Translations under genes and position numbers: made by a program
From: Clostridia bacterium
GTDB lineage: Bacteria > Bacillota > Clostridia > UBA1381
NCBI GenBank assembly: GCA_900751685.1
Contig: CAADSR010000068.1
Location: 1 to 15,707 of the forward strand
DNA: 15,707 nucleotides
Direction of reading: 5' to 3'
Shown here: piece after piece, positions 1 through 7,423 of the stretch
Position numbering within the stretch: position 1 is the first letter of the stretch
Layout of the letters: the number at the start of each line of letters is the position of its first letter
Notes under the pieces: generated by a model
Databases searched by the model: none
Told to the model about the DNA's origin: nothing
The model's input: the letters and a program-made list of their open reading frames with translations, nothing else

Positions 1-1
1 A

Positions 2-2578
2 ATAGATTATGATATCAGGAAGCGGCAGGGAAAAGCCGGGGTCAAAGCAGAATTGAGGAATGAAAGCGGGCAGGCGGCTGATGTATGGATTCAAGTCTGT
101 ATCAAAGACAGGAAAGGGAACAGAATCATACAGTTTTCCTCGGAAAGACAGAAGGTCATGCCTGCTTCACCTATCAGCGTTCCACTTTCTATTGTGCCGG
201 AGGATGCTTATACGGAAGAGATCTTGGCAGATGGCACAAAGCATTACATCCCTGTCCAGGAAGAGGGTAAAGTAGAAGAAACAGCCACAGAATCTGTGGA
301 GGTGTCCGTCATAAATGCGGTATCAGAAAAAATACAGGTGCGTTTTTGGAGCATTGACGATCCCTATTTGTATACAATAGAGGTACAGCTTTTTGCAGAT
401 GGCGTAGTTACCGACAGTGCTGTGATCGAAACCGGTTTCCGGAAAGCCGGGTATGATAAGGATCAGGGTGTTTTGATCAATGACAGGCCGGTATGGCTCA
501 GGGGATATGCGCAAAGGGCAGCGAATGAATGGGCAGGCATCGGTATCGCGCCTGAATGGCTAAAGGACCAGGATGCAATGTGGATCAAGGAAAGCAATGC
601 AAACCATATTCGCTGGATGCACGTGGCGGGCTCGCCGGCAGATATCCGCTCTTTTGACCGGCATGGCGTTGTTTGCACACAGCCTGCGGGAGATAAGGAG
701 CAGGAGAATTTCGGCAGGCAATGGGACCAGCGTGTGGAGCTTATGCGTGATATTATCATTGCTTTCAGGAACCATCCGTCGATTCTGTTTTGGGAGGCAG
801 GAAATAATTCGATCGGACGCGCCCATATGCATGAAATGCGGCTGCTCAAAGAAAAGCTGGACCCATTGGGCGGACGTTTTATGGGCTGCCGGACGCTGAA
901 TACGGAGGATGTAGTCAATGAGTCGGAATACGTTGGGACAATGCTCAACCGTCATGCGGCAAGGTTCACGGCAGAACACGGGCCTGTAATGGAAACGGAA
1001 TACGCGCGGGAAGAAGCACCTAGGCGGGTATGGGATGATTTTTCGCCCCCGGATTTTGATTATAAAAATAAGTGGCTTGGATTGGGAGGCAGGAAACAGG
1101 TCGGTATGGATTTTTATGACTTGACCTCGGAGGAGCTGGCCTTGACTGTAGCAAGAGGCTATAGTGAATTTTTCAACGACAGGATCGGCGGTGCATCCGG
1201 AAAGGATTATTATAGCGGCTGTGCTGCTTTGTGCTGGACAGATTCTGCACAGCATGGCCGGCAGTCCTTTAGTGAAAATGGAAGAATGAGCGGCCGTGTG
1301 GATGCGGCACGGAATAAAAAGCAAAATTTTGATGTGTTTCAGGTCATGCAGTCACCAGTTGATAGAATAAAAATCCTCGGCCATTGGAATTATCCAGAGC
1401 AGGGCGGGGATCATTACCAATACCATGAAAAACGCTTTAACGGGACCTATTGGGAGGAAACGGATAAAATTTTATACCGTGACCCAAAGCATAAGACGGT
1501 TTATGTGATGGGAAGCTATGGGATCGCAAAAGTCGTTTTGAAGGTCAATGGGCGTAAAGTAGGGGTCTGTGAAAAACCGGTCCATACATTTGTATTTCCC
1601 TTTGATAATATTGATGTTACGGAGCATGGGACCGCTGTAGCCTATGGTTATGACTATGATGGAAACCTTGTTGCTGAGGACGAACTACATACAGCCGGAG
1701 CGCCGGCACAAATCATGATGGCAGTGCATACCGCGCCGGATGGCTTGGCCGCGGACGGGAACGATGTGGCGTACATCGACATTCGGGTGGTAGATAAAAA
1801 GGGCGACGTATGTCCGTTGTGCTATGATAAGATCGACTTTTCACTGGAGGGGGCCGGCTTGTTTTTGGGCGGCTATAACAGCGGGAGATTTGCGGGGCAT
1901 GGAAAAGACGACAGTGTGATCCATGCATCCCATATTTATGCGGAATGCGGGACGAACCGGGTTTTTATCCGCTCGGCCAAAACCGCGGGTGAAATTGTTG
2001 TAAAAGCACAAATGCGGGGCGTCCCCGATGCGGAGGTATGCTTTGAAAGCCACCATGTGCCCTTAGACCGGCTGACCGGGAAGGGACAGACGCCCTGGTA
2101 TGAAGATCTAACTGAAATGCCCGGAACAATAAAAACAGAGTTTACACCAATTCCCCAGGCGGATGCGGTAAAATATACGCCGGAAAAGCAGCCGTATTGC
2201 AAGATCCTTGTAAACGGCCAGGAGCCGGATACCCGCGGGGTCCGGAGCGTAAACAAGAATGGGAGTATCTGGGGAGCGGTTTTGTGCATCCTTGAGCGTA
2301 TGAAGCAGTATGGGAAAGATCTTTTTGACTATGAATATTGCCCGGATAAAAAATGTTTAAAAATCGTAAGTGATGATTATACTGTTGAAGCAGAAGCAGG
2401 AAAAACACATTTGCTGGTAAACGGTGAAGAAAATCTCATGGATGGGGAGCCTTATGTCACGCCGGAGGGGATTTTTGTTATGGAGGTCAATGCCGTTGTA
2501 TCTTATATTAAGGATGTGACAGCGGCATATGATGATAAGGTCGGCGTGTTCCGGATCGAAACGAATCATTTACTTTAA
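2..2578 (+). CDS. Glycoside hydrolase family 2 protein, 5'-truncated, with C-terminal copper-amine-oxidase-like domain
   Basis: The frame is open from base 2, so the true start lies upstream; the TTG at 53 is only an internal Leu codon. About 858 residues are visible. The order is that of GH2 beta-galactosidase/glucuronidase-type enzymes: a beta-sandwich with the DDPYLYTIEVQL signature near 360, then a TIM barrel starting at 'GVLINDRPVWLRG' (about 468-510) with 'NANHIRWMH', 'HPSILFWEAGNN' and 'VMETEYARE'. The probable nucleophile is the Glu of TEY (998-1000). The usual acid/base Glu of W-x-x-G-N-E is Asn here (806-808). A further sandwich ('KTVYVMGSYGIAKVVLKVNG') follows. The last ~90 residues (about 2190-2560; 'ILVNGQ', 'LLVNGEENLMDGEPYV') resemble the copper amine oxidase N-terminal stalk domain. 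A terminator follows at once. Substrate cannot be told. GH2 membership is secure; exact activity is inference. Confidence 0.85.
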   Translation: MDYDIRKRQGKAGVKAELRNESGQAADVWIQVCIKDRKGNRIIQFSSERQKVMPASPISVPLSIVPEDAYTEEILADGTKHYIPVQEEGKVEETATESVEVSVINAVSEKIQVRFWSIDDPYLYTIEVQLFADGVVTDSAVIETGFRKAGYDKDQGVLINDRPVWLRGYAQRAANEWAGIGIAPEWLKDQDAMWIKESNANHIRWMHVAGSPADIRSFDRHGVVCTQPAGDKEQENFGRQWDQRVELMRDIIIAFRNHPSILFWEAGNNSIGRAHMHEMRLLKEKLDPLGGRFMGCRTLNTEDVVNESEYVGTMLNRHAARFTAEHGPVMETEYAREEAPRRVWDDFSPPDFDYKNKWLGLGGRKQVGMDFYDLTSEELALTVARGYSEFFNDRIGGASGKDYYSGCAALCWTDSAQHGRQSFSENGRMSGRVDAARNKKQNFDVFQVMQSPVDRIKILGHWNYPEQGGDHYQYHEKRFNGTYWEETDKILYRDPKHKTVYVMGSYGIAKVVLKVNGRKVGVCEKPVHTFVFPFDNIDVTEHGTAVAYGYDYDGNLVAEDELHTAGAPAQIMMAVHTAPDGLAADGNDVAYIDIRVVDKKGDVCPLCYDKIDFSLEGAGLFLGGYNSGRFAGHGKDDSVIHASHIYAECGTNRVFIRSAKTAGEIVVKAQMRGVPDAEVCFESHHVPLDRLTGKGQTPWYEDLTEMPGTIKTEFTPIPQADAVKYTPEKQPYCKILVNGQEPDTRGVRSVNKNGSIWGAVLCILERMKQYGKDLFDYEYCPDKKCLKIVSDDYTVEAEAGKTHLLVNGEENLMDGEPYVTPEGIFVMEVNAVVSYIKDVTAAYDDKVGVFRIETNHLL

Positions 2579-2582
2579 AAGA

Positions 2583-2630
2583 ATATATAAAATCCCAAGG
2601 ATACTAGGCTATCCTTGGGATTTTATATAT
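2583..2630 (+). terminator. Hairpin terminator after the GH2 gene
   Basis: A perfect 20-bp inverted repeat (2583-2602 against 2611-2630), extendable by one A-T pair, with a loop of 6-8 nt. It starts 4 bases after the stop codon. The 3' flank is TGTAAAAAAATTTTT rather than a clean T-run. The stem's own T/A-rich foot supplies a partial U-tract, so termination is likely but may be less efficient than at the other terminators here. Confidence 0.75.
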
Positions 2631-2681
2631 TGTAAAAAAATTTTTATGAATGAAAAAGAAAGGGAAAATAGGAGGAAAAAG

Positions 2682-2710
2682 TTGACTTTTTGGTGGAAAT
2701 ATGATAAAAT
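2682..2710 (+). promoter_or_regulatory. Sigma-A-type promoter for the zinc-ribbon protein gene
   Basis: TTGACT (2682-2687), 17-bp spacer, TAAAAT (2705-2710) with an extended -10 TGA just before it. It is the only good promoter between the GH2 terminator and the start at 2745, and gives a short leader of about 30 nt. Confidence 0.65.
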
Positions 2711-2744
2711 ATGACAAAATTCTACTATAAAGGAGGAAGAAGGG

Positions 2745-3824
2745 ATGGGATTATTTACATGCCCTGATTGTGGTGCTAGTGTCTCTGACCGTTTGGAGGC
2801 ATGCCCCAAATGCGGTTGTCCGTTTACAGAACAAATAAAAGCCGAGGTATTTAAGGTGTCTGATGGAAAGCCTGTAGAAATGTCCGGCGGGGATAGGGGA
2901 AAAAAGATAAAGATCAATGCGAAACAGATTGGTATCATCGTAGCAATTGTAGTCATCGCCGCAGCAGTTGCCTGTGCCGTCTGGTATGCGGTAAATTATA
3001 AAAATATCCAGCTCCAAAAAGCGGATGGGTTTATAAATAGTAATCAATATAACCAGGCTGTGGAGATCTTAGAAAAATATAAAGAAGATCCTGCACTAAA
3101 AGAAAAGTATAAAAATGCTGTTTTTATGACTTCAGAGGAGGGACAGTTTTTAACTGATTTTGCGGCTGGACTTATGAAACGGTGGGATATCAGCATGAGC
3201 TCTACAGAAGATACTACTCAAGCACAACATTACAAAGCGCTAGTGAACGCTGAGCTAGACTGCATTAATAAATACAGAGACCGTACTTTTAAAACGCAGG
3301 AATTTACAGAAAAAGTACAGCAGTATATCACCGCCCTTGATATGCAGATAAAAGCATTGGATTATTATACAGCAGACTATTCCAGATATTCAACTGATTG
3401 GGCGAAGGCCCTTGGTGAGAGAAGTGTTATTGTTACTTATTTCCTGAATCATTATCCAGTCAAAATAGATGAGAAATATAATGATATAAAAGAAGAATTT
3501 ATTTCAACGGCATCTGCTGTTACAGAAAAAGAAGAGTTAAAAAATCAGATCGATAAAATGGTCCATGAATCTGACTTTACTCAAACCAAGGATTCGGGAA
3601 ACTGGAAAGAATATAGTATACAGGTTGAGAATAAAACAGATAAGACATTCCAATATTTTGGCTTAGTAATCAACTGTATTGATGAAGACGGAAATATTTT
3701 GGATCAGACTTATACAAATCAAATAAAAGCCTTTGCACCGGGACAAAAGGCTGCTTTTGAGTTTCAAACCGATACTGCGGCGGCATCGTTTGCGTGGAAT
3801 GCGGAATATTATATACAAGAATAG
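2745..3824 (+). CDS. Zinc-ribbon single-pass membrane protein with FxLYD-like C-terminal domain
   Basis: 359 residues, with AAAGGAGGAAGAAGG just upstream of the ATG. Residues 1-28 form a zinc ribbon with two CxxC knuckles (C6/C9 and C20/C23, the latter CPKCGCPF). A basic linker (KKIKINAK) leads to one hydrophobic helix at about 61-84. The positive-inside rule puts the ribbon in the cytoplasm and the rest outside. Residues 93-122 look like one TPR-type helical hairpin (ADGFINSNQYNQAVEILEKY). The middle is helical and charged. The last ~85 residues ('YSIQVENKTDKTFQYFGL', 'GNILDQTYTNQIKAFAPGQ') match the FxLYD beta-sandwich pattern of Gram-positive envelope proteins. It stands alone between a promoter and a terminator. 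Function unknown; an envelope role is inferred from topology only. Confidence 0.8.
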   Translation: MGLFTCPDCGASVSDRLEACPKCGCPFTEQIKAEVFKVSDGKPVEMSGGDRGKKIKINAKQIGIIVAIVVIAAAVACAVWYAVNYKNIQLQKADGFINSNQYNQAVEILEKYKEDPALKEKYKNAVFMTSEEGQFLTDFAAGLMKRWDISMSSTEDTTQAQHYKALVNAELDCINKYRDRTFKTQEFTEKVQQYITALDMQIKALDYYTADYSRYSTDWAKALGERSVIVTYFLNHYPVKIDEKYNDIKEEFISTASAVTEKEELKNQIDKMVHESDFTQTKDSGNWKEYSIQVENKTDKTFQYFGLVINCIDEDGNILDQTYTNQIKAFAPGQKAAFEFQTDTAAASFAWNAEYYIQE

Positions 3825-3859
3825 ATGGTTTAGAATAAAAATGAAATGATGCGGATAAC

Positions 3860-3907
3860 AAAAAAGCTGCTGTTGGATATGGAGCCATATCCAACAGCAG
3901 CTTTTTT
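3860..3907 (+). terminator. Intrinsic terminator after the zinc-ribbon gene
   Basis: A perfect inverted repeat, 3860-3882 against 3885-3907, with core AGCTGCTGTTGGATATGG and a small GAGC-type loop. The right arm ends in six Ts. The matching A-run on the left would make it work in both directions. Confidence 0.9.
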
Positions 3908-3998
3908 GTCCATTTTTATGGAATGCTTCTGTAAAAAAATCATGGTTATTGTATTATCAATTTTGGAAATGATTAAGGTTATTTTTTAAAAAAAGAAA

Positions 3999-4027
3999 TT
4001 GTATTATTTTCCGTTTTATGATATCAT
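3999..4027 (+). promoter_or_regulatory. Candidate promoter for the cupin / AraC genes
   Basis: TTGTAT (3999-4004), 17-bp spacer, TATCAT (4022-4027). The -10 lies inside the 10-bp palindrome ATGATATCAT. Both hexamers differ from consensus, as expected of a promoter that needs an activator, and an AraC-type gene lies just downstream. The regulatory link is inference. Confidence 0.4.
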
Positions 4028-4139
4028 CAATCATAAAGTAAGATTGCCTTATAAAATACATTCAGGGGATAATACCCATCAAAATAAACAGAGGATGTAG
4101 CCGTAAATTTAAAATAAAATTTATCTGGGAGGTATTACG

Positions 4140-4448
4140 ATGAAAGATTTTATAACACCGCCGGAGCATATTCATTTCCTGGCAAAAAAGCTTTTTGCTG
4201 ATGTGGGGGAAATTATGGATGGATCCATCGCTTATTTGGAGAAAGATGGCGGCGGGCCAGTGAAGCCCCACACCCATGAACACAACCACCTCTTTATTGT
4301 TGTCAAAGGAGAAGCAAAAATCATACTGGGAGACAGAGTAGTGATCTTAAAGGAAAACGAATCCTATTTGGCAGAAGGAACAATCCCTCATTCGGTATGG
4401 AATAATCTTTCTGAAACCACTGTTATGGTTGGGATCTCCGTGAAATAG
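4140..4448 (+). CDS. Small single-domain cupin protein
   Basis: 102 residues, with GGGAGG 8-9 nt before the ATG. It has both cupin motifs. Motif 1 is PHTHEHNHLFIVVKG, with H44 and H46 as likely metal ligands and H50 where the family usually has Glu. Motif 2 is LAEGTIPHSVWN, with H84 as the last likely ligand. Short one-domain cupins of this size can be metal-dependent enzymes or small-molecule binders; nothing here picks a substrate. The AraC-type regulator starts 61 nt downstream on the same strand with no terminator between, so the two are probably co-transcribed. Cupin fold is well supported; the role is unknown. Confidence 0.85.
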   Translation: MKDFITPPEHIHFLAKKLFADVGEIMDGSIAYLEKDGGGPVKPHTHEHNHLFIVVKGEAKIILGDRVVILKENESYLAEGTIPHSVWNNLSETTVMVGISVK

Positions 4449-4509
4449 GAAGAGTCAATATGAAATAGACAGGTTGCTTTAGCAGTGAGTACGGGGAGGA
4501 GCGGGCGGT

Positions 4510-5364
4510 TTGAGAGACTTTGAGACGATAAGATCCTTGGTCGGGCAGGATTTAAAAGAGGAAGAATTAAAGTATGTGGATTGTTATGTCCATGATCCAT
4601 TAGGGCTGTTTATTCCCAGTATGGGGACCTGCGGGTATGCGCAGCGGGAGAATCATTGCCACCCTTCCTATATGGTAACAGTCCTGTTTTCTAGGTCAGA
4701 AAAAGAACTAGGCATCAAAAGAAATCGTTATACTGCCACAATTTTATCGCCGGGCATCCCTCATTCCGATTTGCCGGAGGAATGGCGTTATTATTGCATT
4801 TTGATTGATAAAGACTATTTTGAGCAGCAGTATTTTCTTTATACCGGGGAAACCCCATATTTTGAAAACAAGCAGTTTACACTGTGCAGTGATATTTTAA
4901 AAACGCTGAATACCTTTGCGTTTGAGTACAGCAAAAATATGCAGCACGCAGAGATCACCCTTAGCGCCCAGGTTACGCTGATTACCCATTGGATCGTCCG
5001 GAGTATCCTTGGAGAAAATATGGATATGCGTTCGGTTTCCTCTCATTATGAGGTGGGGCGTGTCCAGCAATATATTGAGCAGAATTTTGACCGGAGTATT
5101 ACGGTGGGGGATTTGGCACAACTGGCACACTTGTCAGAGTCCGGCTTAAACCGCCTTTTTAAGAAGGAGACTGGATTGACGCCATTAGAGTATGTGATTG
5201 AAACACGGATCGAAAAATCAAAAACGCTTCTTCGGAGAAAAGACATTCCGGTAACTGAAATTGCAATGCGGTGTGGCTTTGGGAGCAATGCACACTTTAC
5301 CTCCTGCTTTAAACGGCTGGCACATGTATCGCCGTCCGAATATAGACAGGCCTACCGGGAGTAA
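4510..5364 (+). CDS. AraC-family transcriptional regulator
   Basis: 284 residues. The start is TTG (4510-4512), chosen because GGGGAGGA lies at a normal distance upstream and the first in-frame ATG is about 37 codons further in, inside the sensor domain. Residues 1 to ~170 are a variable cupin-like ligand-binding domain ('YTATILSPGIPHSDLPEEW' is typical of AraC sensor domains). Residues ~185-284 are the AraC/XylS double helix-turn-helix: 'ITVGDLAQLAHLSESGLNRL' forms the first HTH, and 'IPVTEIAMRCGFGSNAHFTS' plus 'CFKRLAHVSPSEYRQ' the second HTH and family signature. It probably controls the upstream cupin gene and perhaps the PNPOx gene after it. Ligand unknown. Confidence 0.93.
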   Translation: MRDFETIRSLVGQDLKEEELKYVDCYVHDPLGLFIPSMGTCGYAQRENHCHPSYMVTVLFSRSEKELGIKRNRYTATILSPGIPHSDLPEEWRYYCILIDKDYFEQQYFLYTGETPYFENKQFTLCSDILKTLNTFAFEYSKNMQHAEITLSAQVTLITHWIVRSILGENMDMRSVSSHYEVGRVQQYIEQNFDRSITVGDLAQLAHLSESGLNRLFKKETGLTPLEYVIETRIEKSKTLLRRKDIPVTEIAMRCGFGSNAHFTSCFKRLAHVSPSEYRQAYRE

Positions 5365-5401
5365 GGCAGCCGCGTGTTTTTTACAAATACTTTCTTCTAT
5401 T

Positions 5402-5434
5402 TTGAAAGAAATCAGCAGGCCTTTGGTGTATACT
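5402..5434 (+). promoter_or_regulatory. Possible promoter for the PNPOx-family gene
   Basis: A good -10, TATACT (5429-5434), follows TTGAAA (5402-5407), but the spacer is 21 bp, too long for an ordinary sigma-A promoter. Either another weak -35 is used or an activator helps. The stretch TTTGGTGTATACTAAAAA (5422-5439) is identical to 8944-8961, which includes the -10 of the first LRR gene's promoter. Confidence 0.4.
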
Positions 5435-5469
5435 AAAAAGTATCTTAAATCCAAAGGAGGAACGGCATT

Positions 5470-5889
5470 ATGCTTACAAAAAACGAGATGATGCGGCTAA
5501 TGAATGAAAACCCGGTGTTTCATCTGGCAACCATGGACAAAGACCAGCCCAGAGTCCGGGGGATGCTTTTATTCCGGGCAGATGAAGACGGGATCATTTT
5601 TCACACGGCATCAACAAAAGACGTCTTTGCACAGATCAAACAAAACCCTAAGGCAGAGCTTTGTTTCCAGGGGAATGGCAGCCAGATCAGGGTGACAGGG
5701 GTATTAGAGCAAGTAGAGGATGAAGCCCTCCGGGAAGAAATATTTGCTCATCCCAGCCGTGGGTTTTTACAGGCGTGGAAGACCAATGGGGTTGACGAGC
5801 TGCTCCAAATCTTCCGTCTCAAGCATGGAACTGCGGTAGAGTGGACGATGGAAACCAATTTTGACGAAAAGAAAGAAATAAAACTATAA
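5470..5889 (+). CDS. Pyridoxamine 5'-phosphate oxidase family protein (FMN-binding split barrel)
   Basis: 139 residues, with AAAGGAGG upstream of the ATG. The N-terminus 'NENPVFHLATMDKDQPRVRG' and the following strands ('MLLFRADEDGIIFHTASTKD', 'QIKQNPKAELCFQ', 'QIRVTGVLEQVED') match the small flavin-binding split-barrel family. These usually act as dimers binding FMN or F420 and reduce or bind diverse small molecules. Length is typical of the short stand-alone branch, not true PdxH (about 200+ residues), so a role in vitamin B6 synthesis is not supported. It lies 105 nt after the AraC gene with a possible promoter of its own, and is followed by a strong terminator. Fold confident; substrate unknown. 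Confidence 0.85.
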   Translation: MLTKNEMMRLMNENPVFHLATMDKDQPRVRGMLLFRADEDGIIFHTASTKDVFAQIKQNPKAELCFQGNGSQIRVTGVLEQVEDEALREEIFAHPSRGFLQAWKTNGVDELLQIFRLKHGTAVEWTMETNFDEKKEIKL

Positions 5890-5895
5890 GCCCGG

Positions 5896-5943
5896 CACCT
5901 TTCCGAAAGCATTCGATTCAAATGCCGGAAAGGTGTTTTTTTT
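5896..5943 (+). terminator. Intrinsic terminator after the PNPOx-family gene
   Basis: Outer stem CACCTTTCCG (5896-5905) with CGGAAAGGTG (5926-5935), and an inner stem GCATT/AATGC (5909-5913 with 5921-5925) around a small loop. Eight Ts follow (5936-5943). Confidence 0.9.
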
Positions 5944-6026
5944 GAGGGAAAAGGGCAAAATAGTATAAAAGAACTCATATGAAATACACGAAATTTAGCC
6001 AAAGTAGAACAAAGGCAGTGGGCATC

Positions 6027-6055
6027 TTGTAATCTTTCAGGGAATGTGATATGAT
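6027..6055 (+). promoter_or_regulatory. Promoter for the phosphofructokinase gene
   Basis: TTGTAA (6027-6032), 17-bp spacer, TATGAT (6050-6055) with an extended -10 TGA just before it. It lies between the upstream terminator and the ATG at 6099, giving a leader of about 37 nt. Confidence 0.6.
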
Positions 6056-6098
6056 TTTGTTGTTTGATTTGGAAGAATAAAGTAAGGAGCAGTTTTAA

Positions 6099-7337
6099 AT
6101 GAAGCAAAATTGGAACATTATCGTAGGGCAATCGGGCGGGCCGACGGCTGTCATCAATTCAAGCCTGGCAGGTGTATATAAAGTGGCGTCAGACCGGGGG
6201 GCAAACCACATTTATGGCATGCTGCATGGGATCCAGGGGCTTTTAGAGGGGCAGTATGTTGATTTGCGGCGCCATATCAAAAGTGATCTGGATATTGAAC
6301 TGTTAAAAAGAACACCGTCCTCTTTTTTAGGCTCCTGCCGGTATAAGCTGCCGGAAGTCCAGGAGGACAGCGGGGTATACGAAACGATTTTCGCCTTTTT
6401 AAAAGAGAAAGAAATTGATTGTTTTTTCTATATTGGCGGGAATGATTCAATGGATACGATCCAAAAGTTATCCTCCTATGGGAAACAGGTGCAAAGTGAT
6501 ATCCGCTTTATCGGCATTCCCAAAACGATCGATAATGACCTGAATGTCACCGACCATACACCGGGCTATGGAAGCGCGGCAAAATATATTGGTTCCATTA
6601 CGAAGGAGGTCATCCGTGACAGCCTGGTATATGACCGTGACAGTATTACGATTTTAGAGGTCATGGGGCGCAATGCCGGCTGGCTGACGGGCGCTACTGC
6701 TTTAGCGGATTGTGAGGACTGTGAAGGGCCGGATCTGATTTTTTTGCCGGAAAGGGCCTTTGATTTAGAGTATTTTAAAGATACTGTCCACCGGCTTCAT
6801 CAACAAAAGCGTTCCCTGGTGATCGCAGTTTCAGAAGGAATCAAGCTGGAGGATGGCCGGTATGTGTGTGAGCTGGCCAGGGAGCAGAAGGCAACGGATG
6901 CATTCGGACATAAAGCATTGACTGGCACGGCCCGGTATTTGGCGGACTTATTGGGAGCAGAGCGTGGATGCACTGCACGGGCTATTGAGTTTTCGACCTT
7001 ACAGCGGTGTGCATCCCACATTGTATCCAGGGTGGATATTACAGAAGCGTTCCAGGTTGGCGGCGCGGCGGTAAAGGCGGCGTTTGAAGGGCATAGCGGG
7101 GAAATGGTCATTTTAAAGCGTGTTTCGGATGATCCATATATGTGCATTACAGATACCTGGGATATTGGGCAGATCGCCAATGTAGAAAAGACGGTCCCGC
7201 TGGAATGGATCAACCCCGAAGGGAATTATGTAAAAGAGGAATTTATCTCTTATGTTAAGCCGCTGATCCAGGCGGAGTTGACACCGATCATGACCGATGG
7301 GCTGCCACGCCATTTGACCCTGCATGATGTAAAGTAA
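6099..7337 (+). CDS. 6-phosphofructokinase, pyrophosphate-dependent type
   Basis: 412 residues, with AAGGAG upstream of the ATG. It phosphorylates fructose 6-phosphate to fructose 1,6-bisphosphate. Visible motifs: the N-terminal VGQSGGPTAVINSS phosphate-binding loop (residues 9-22); GGNDSMDT (113-120); PKTIDNDL (141-148) with the catalytic base as the first Asp (D145); and EVMGRNAGWL (187-196) for the sugar phosphate. In this family ATP enzymes carry GGDGS and PGTIDND, while PPi enzymes have Asp in place of that Gly and Lys in PKTIDND; both PPi-type residues are present here, so PPi is the predicted donor. Length fits the ~400-residue PPi branch. It is a single-gene unit with its own promoter, ending at a hairpin shared with the convergent amylase gene. 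Donor use is inference from residues. Confidence 0.92.
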   Translation: MKQNWNIIVGQSGGPTAVINSSLAGVYKVASDRGANHIYGMLHGIQGLLEGQYVDLRRHIKSDLDIELLKRTPSSFLGSCRYKLPEVQEDSGVYETIFAFLKEKEIDCFFYIGGNDSMDTIQKLSSYGKQVQSDIRFIGIPKTIDNDLNVTDHTPGYGSAAKYIGSITKEVIRDSLVYDRDSITILEVMGRNAGWLTGATALADCEDCEGPDLIFLPERAFDLEYFKDTVHRLHQQKRSLVIAVSEGIKLEDGRYVCELAREQKATDAFGHKALTGTARYLADLLGAERGCTARAIEFSTLQRCASHIVSRVDITEAFQVGGAAVKAAFEGHSGEMVILKRVSDDPYMCITDTWDIGQIANVEKTVPLEWINPEGNYVKEEFISYVKPLIQAELTPIMTDGLPRHLTLHDVK

Positions 7338-7355
7338 AAGAATATAAAAAAAACA

Positions 7356-7380
7356 GCGTGTAGACAAAGGGTCTGCACGC
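7356..7380 (+). other. Upstream hairpin before the shared terminator
   Basis: GCGTGTAGAC (7356-7365) pairs with GTCTGCACGC (7371-7380), with one T-G wobble and a 5-nt loop. There is no T-run after it. It lies directly before the terminator hairpin at 7383-7417 and may stabilise the mRNA end or help termination. Confidence 0.5.
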
Positions 7381-7382
7381 AG

Positions 7383-7417
7383 AAAAAGTACCTGTGCAAA
7401 ACGCACGGGTACTTTTT
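7383..7417. terminator. Bidirectional terminator between convergent phosphofructokinase and amylase genes
   Basis: AAAAAGTACCTGTGC (7383-7397) pairs with GCACGGGTACTTTTT (7403-7417), with one wobble and a 5-nt AAAAC loop. T-runs occur on the 3' side of both strands. It lies between the two convergent stop codons (7337 and 7424), so it serves both genes. Confidence 0.9.
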
Positions 7418-7423
7418 TGTATT

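Larger units (their letters stand above)
3825..4139. other. Intergenic region between the zinc-ribbon gene and the cupin gene
   Basis: 315 bases without a convincing gene. It holds the terminator at 3860-3907, an AT-rich stretch at 3935-4000, a candidate promoter at 3999-4027 whose -10 lies in the perfect palindrome ATGATATCAT (4018-4027), and a leader of about 105 nt with a weak repeat (TAAATTT/AAATTTA) before the GGGAGG ribosome binding site near 4126. The promoter-palindrome overlap could be an operator. Confidence 0.5.

Noticed and set aside
560..1324. Long minus-strand open frames inside the GH2 gene (463-948, 560-1324)
   Set aside because: They lie opposite a clear GH2 coding frame, and the translated Cys/Pro/His-rich sequence has no domain; shadows of the real gene.
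53..2578. TTG at 53 as the start of the GH2 gene
   Set aside because: The frame is open from base 2 with sensible protein sequence (IDYDIRKRQGKAG) and no ribosome binding site precedes the TTG; the gene starts before the window.
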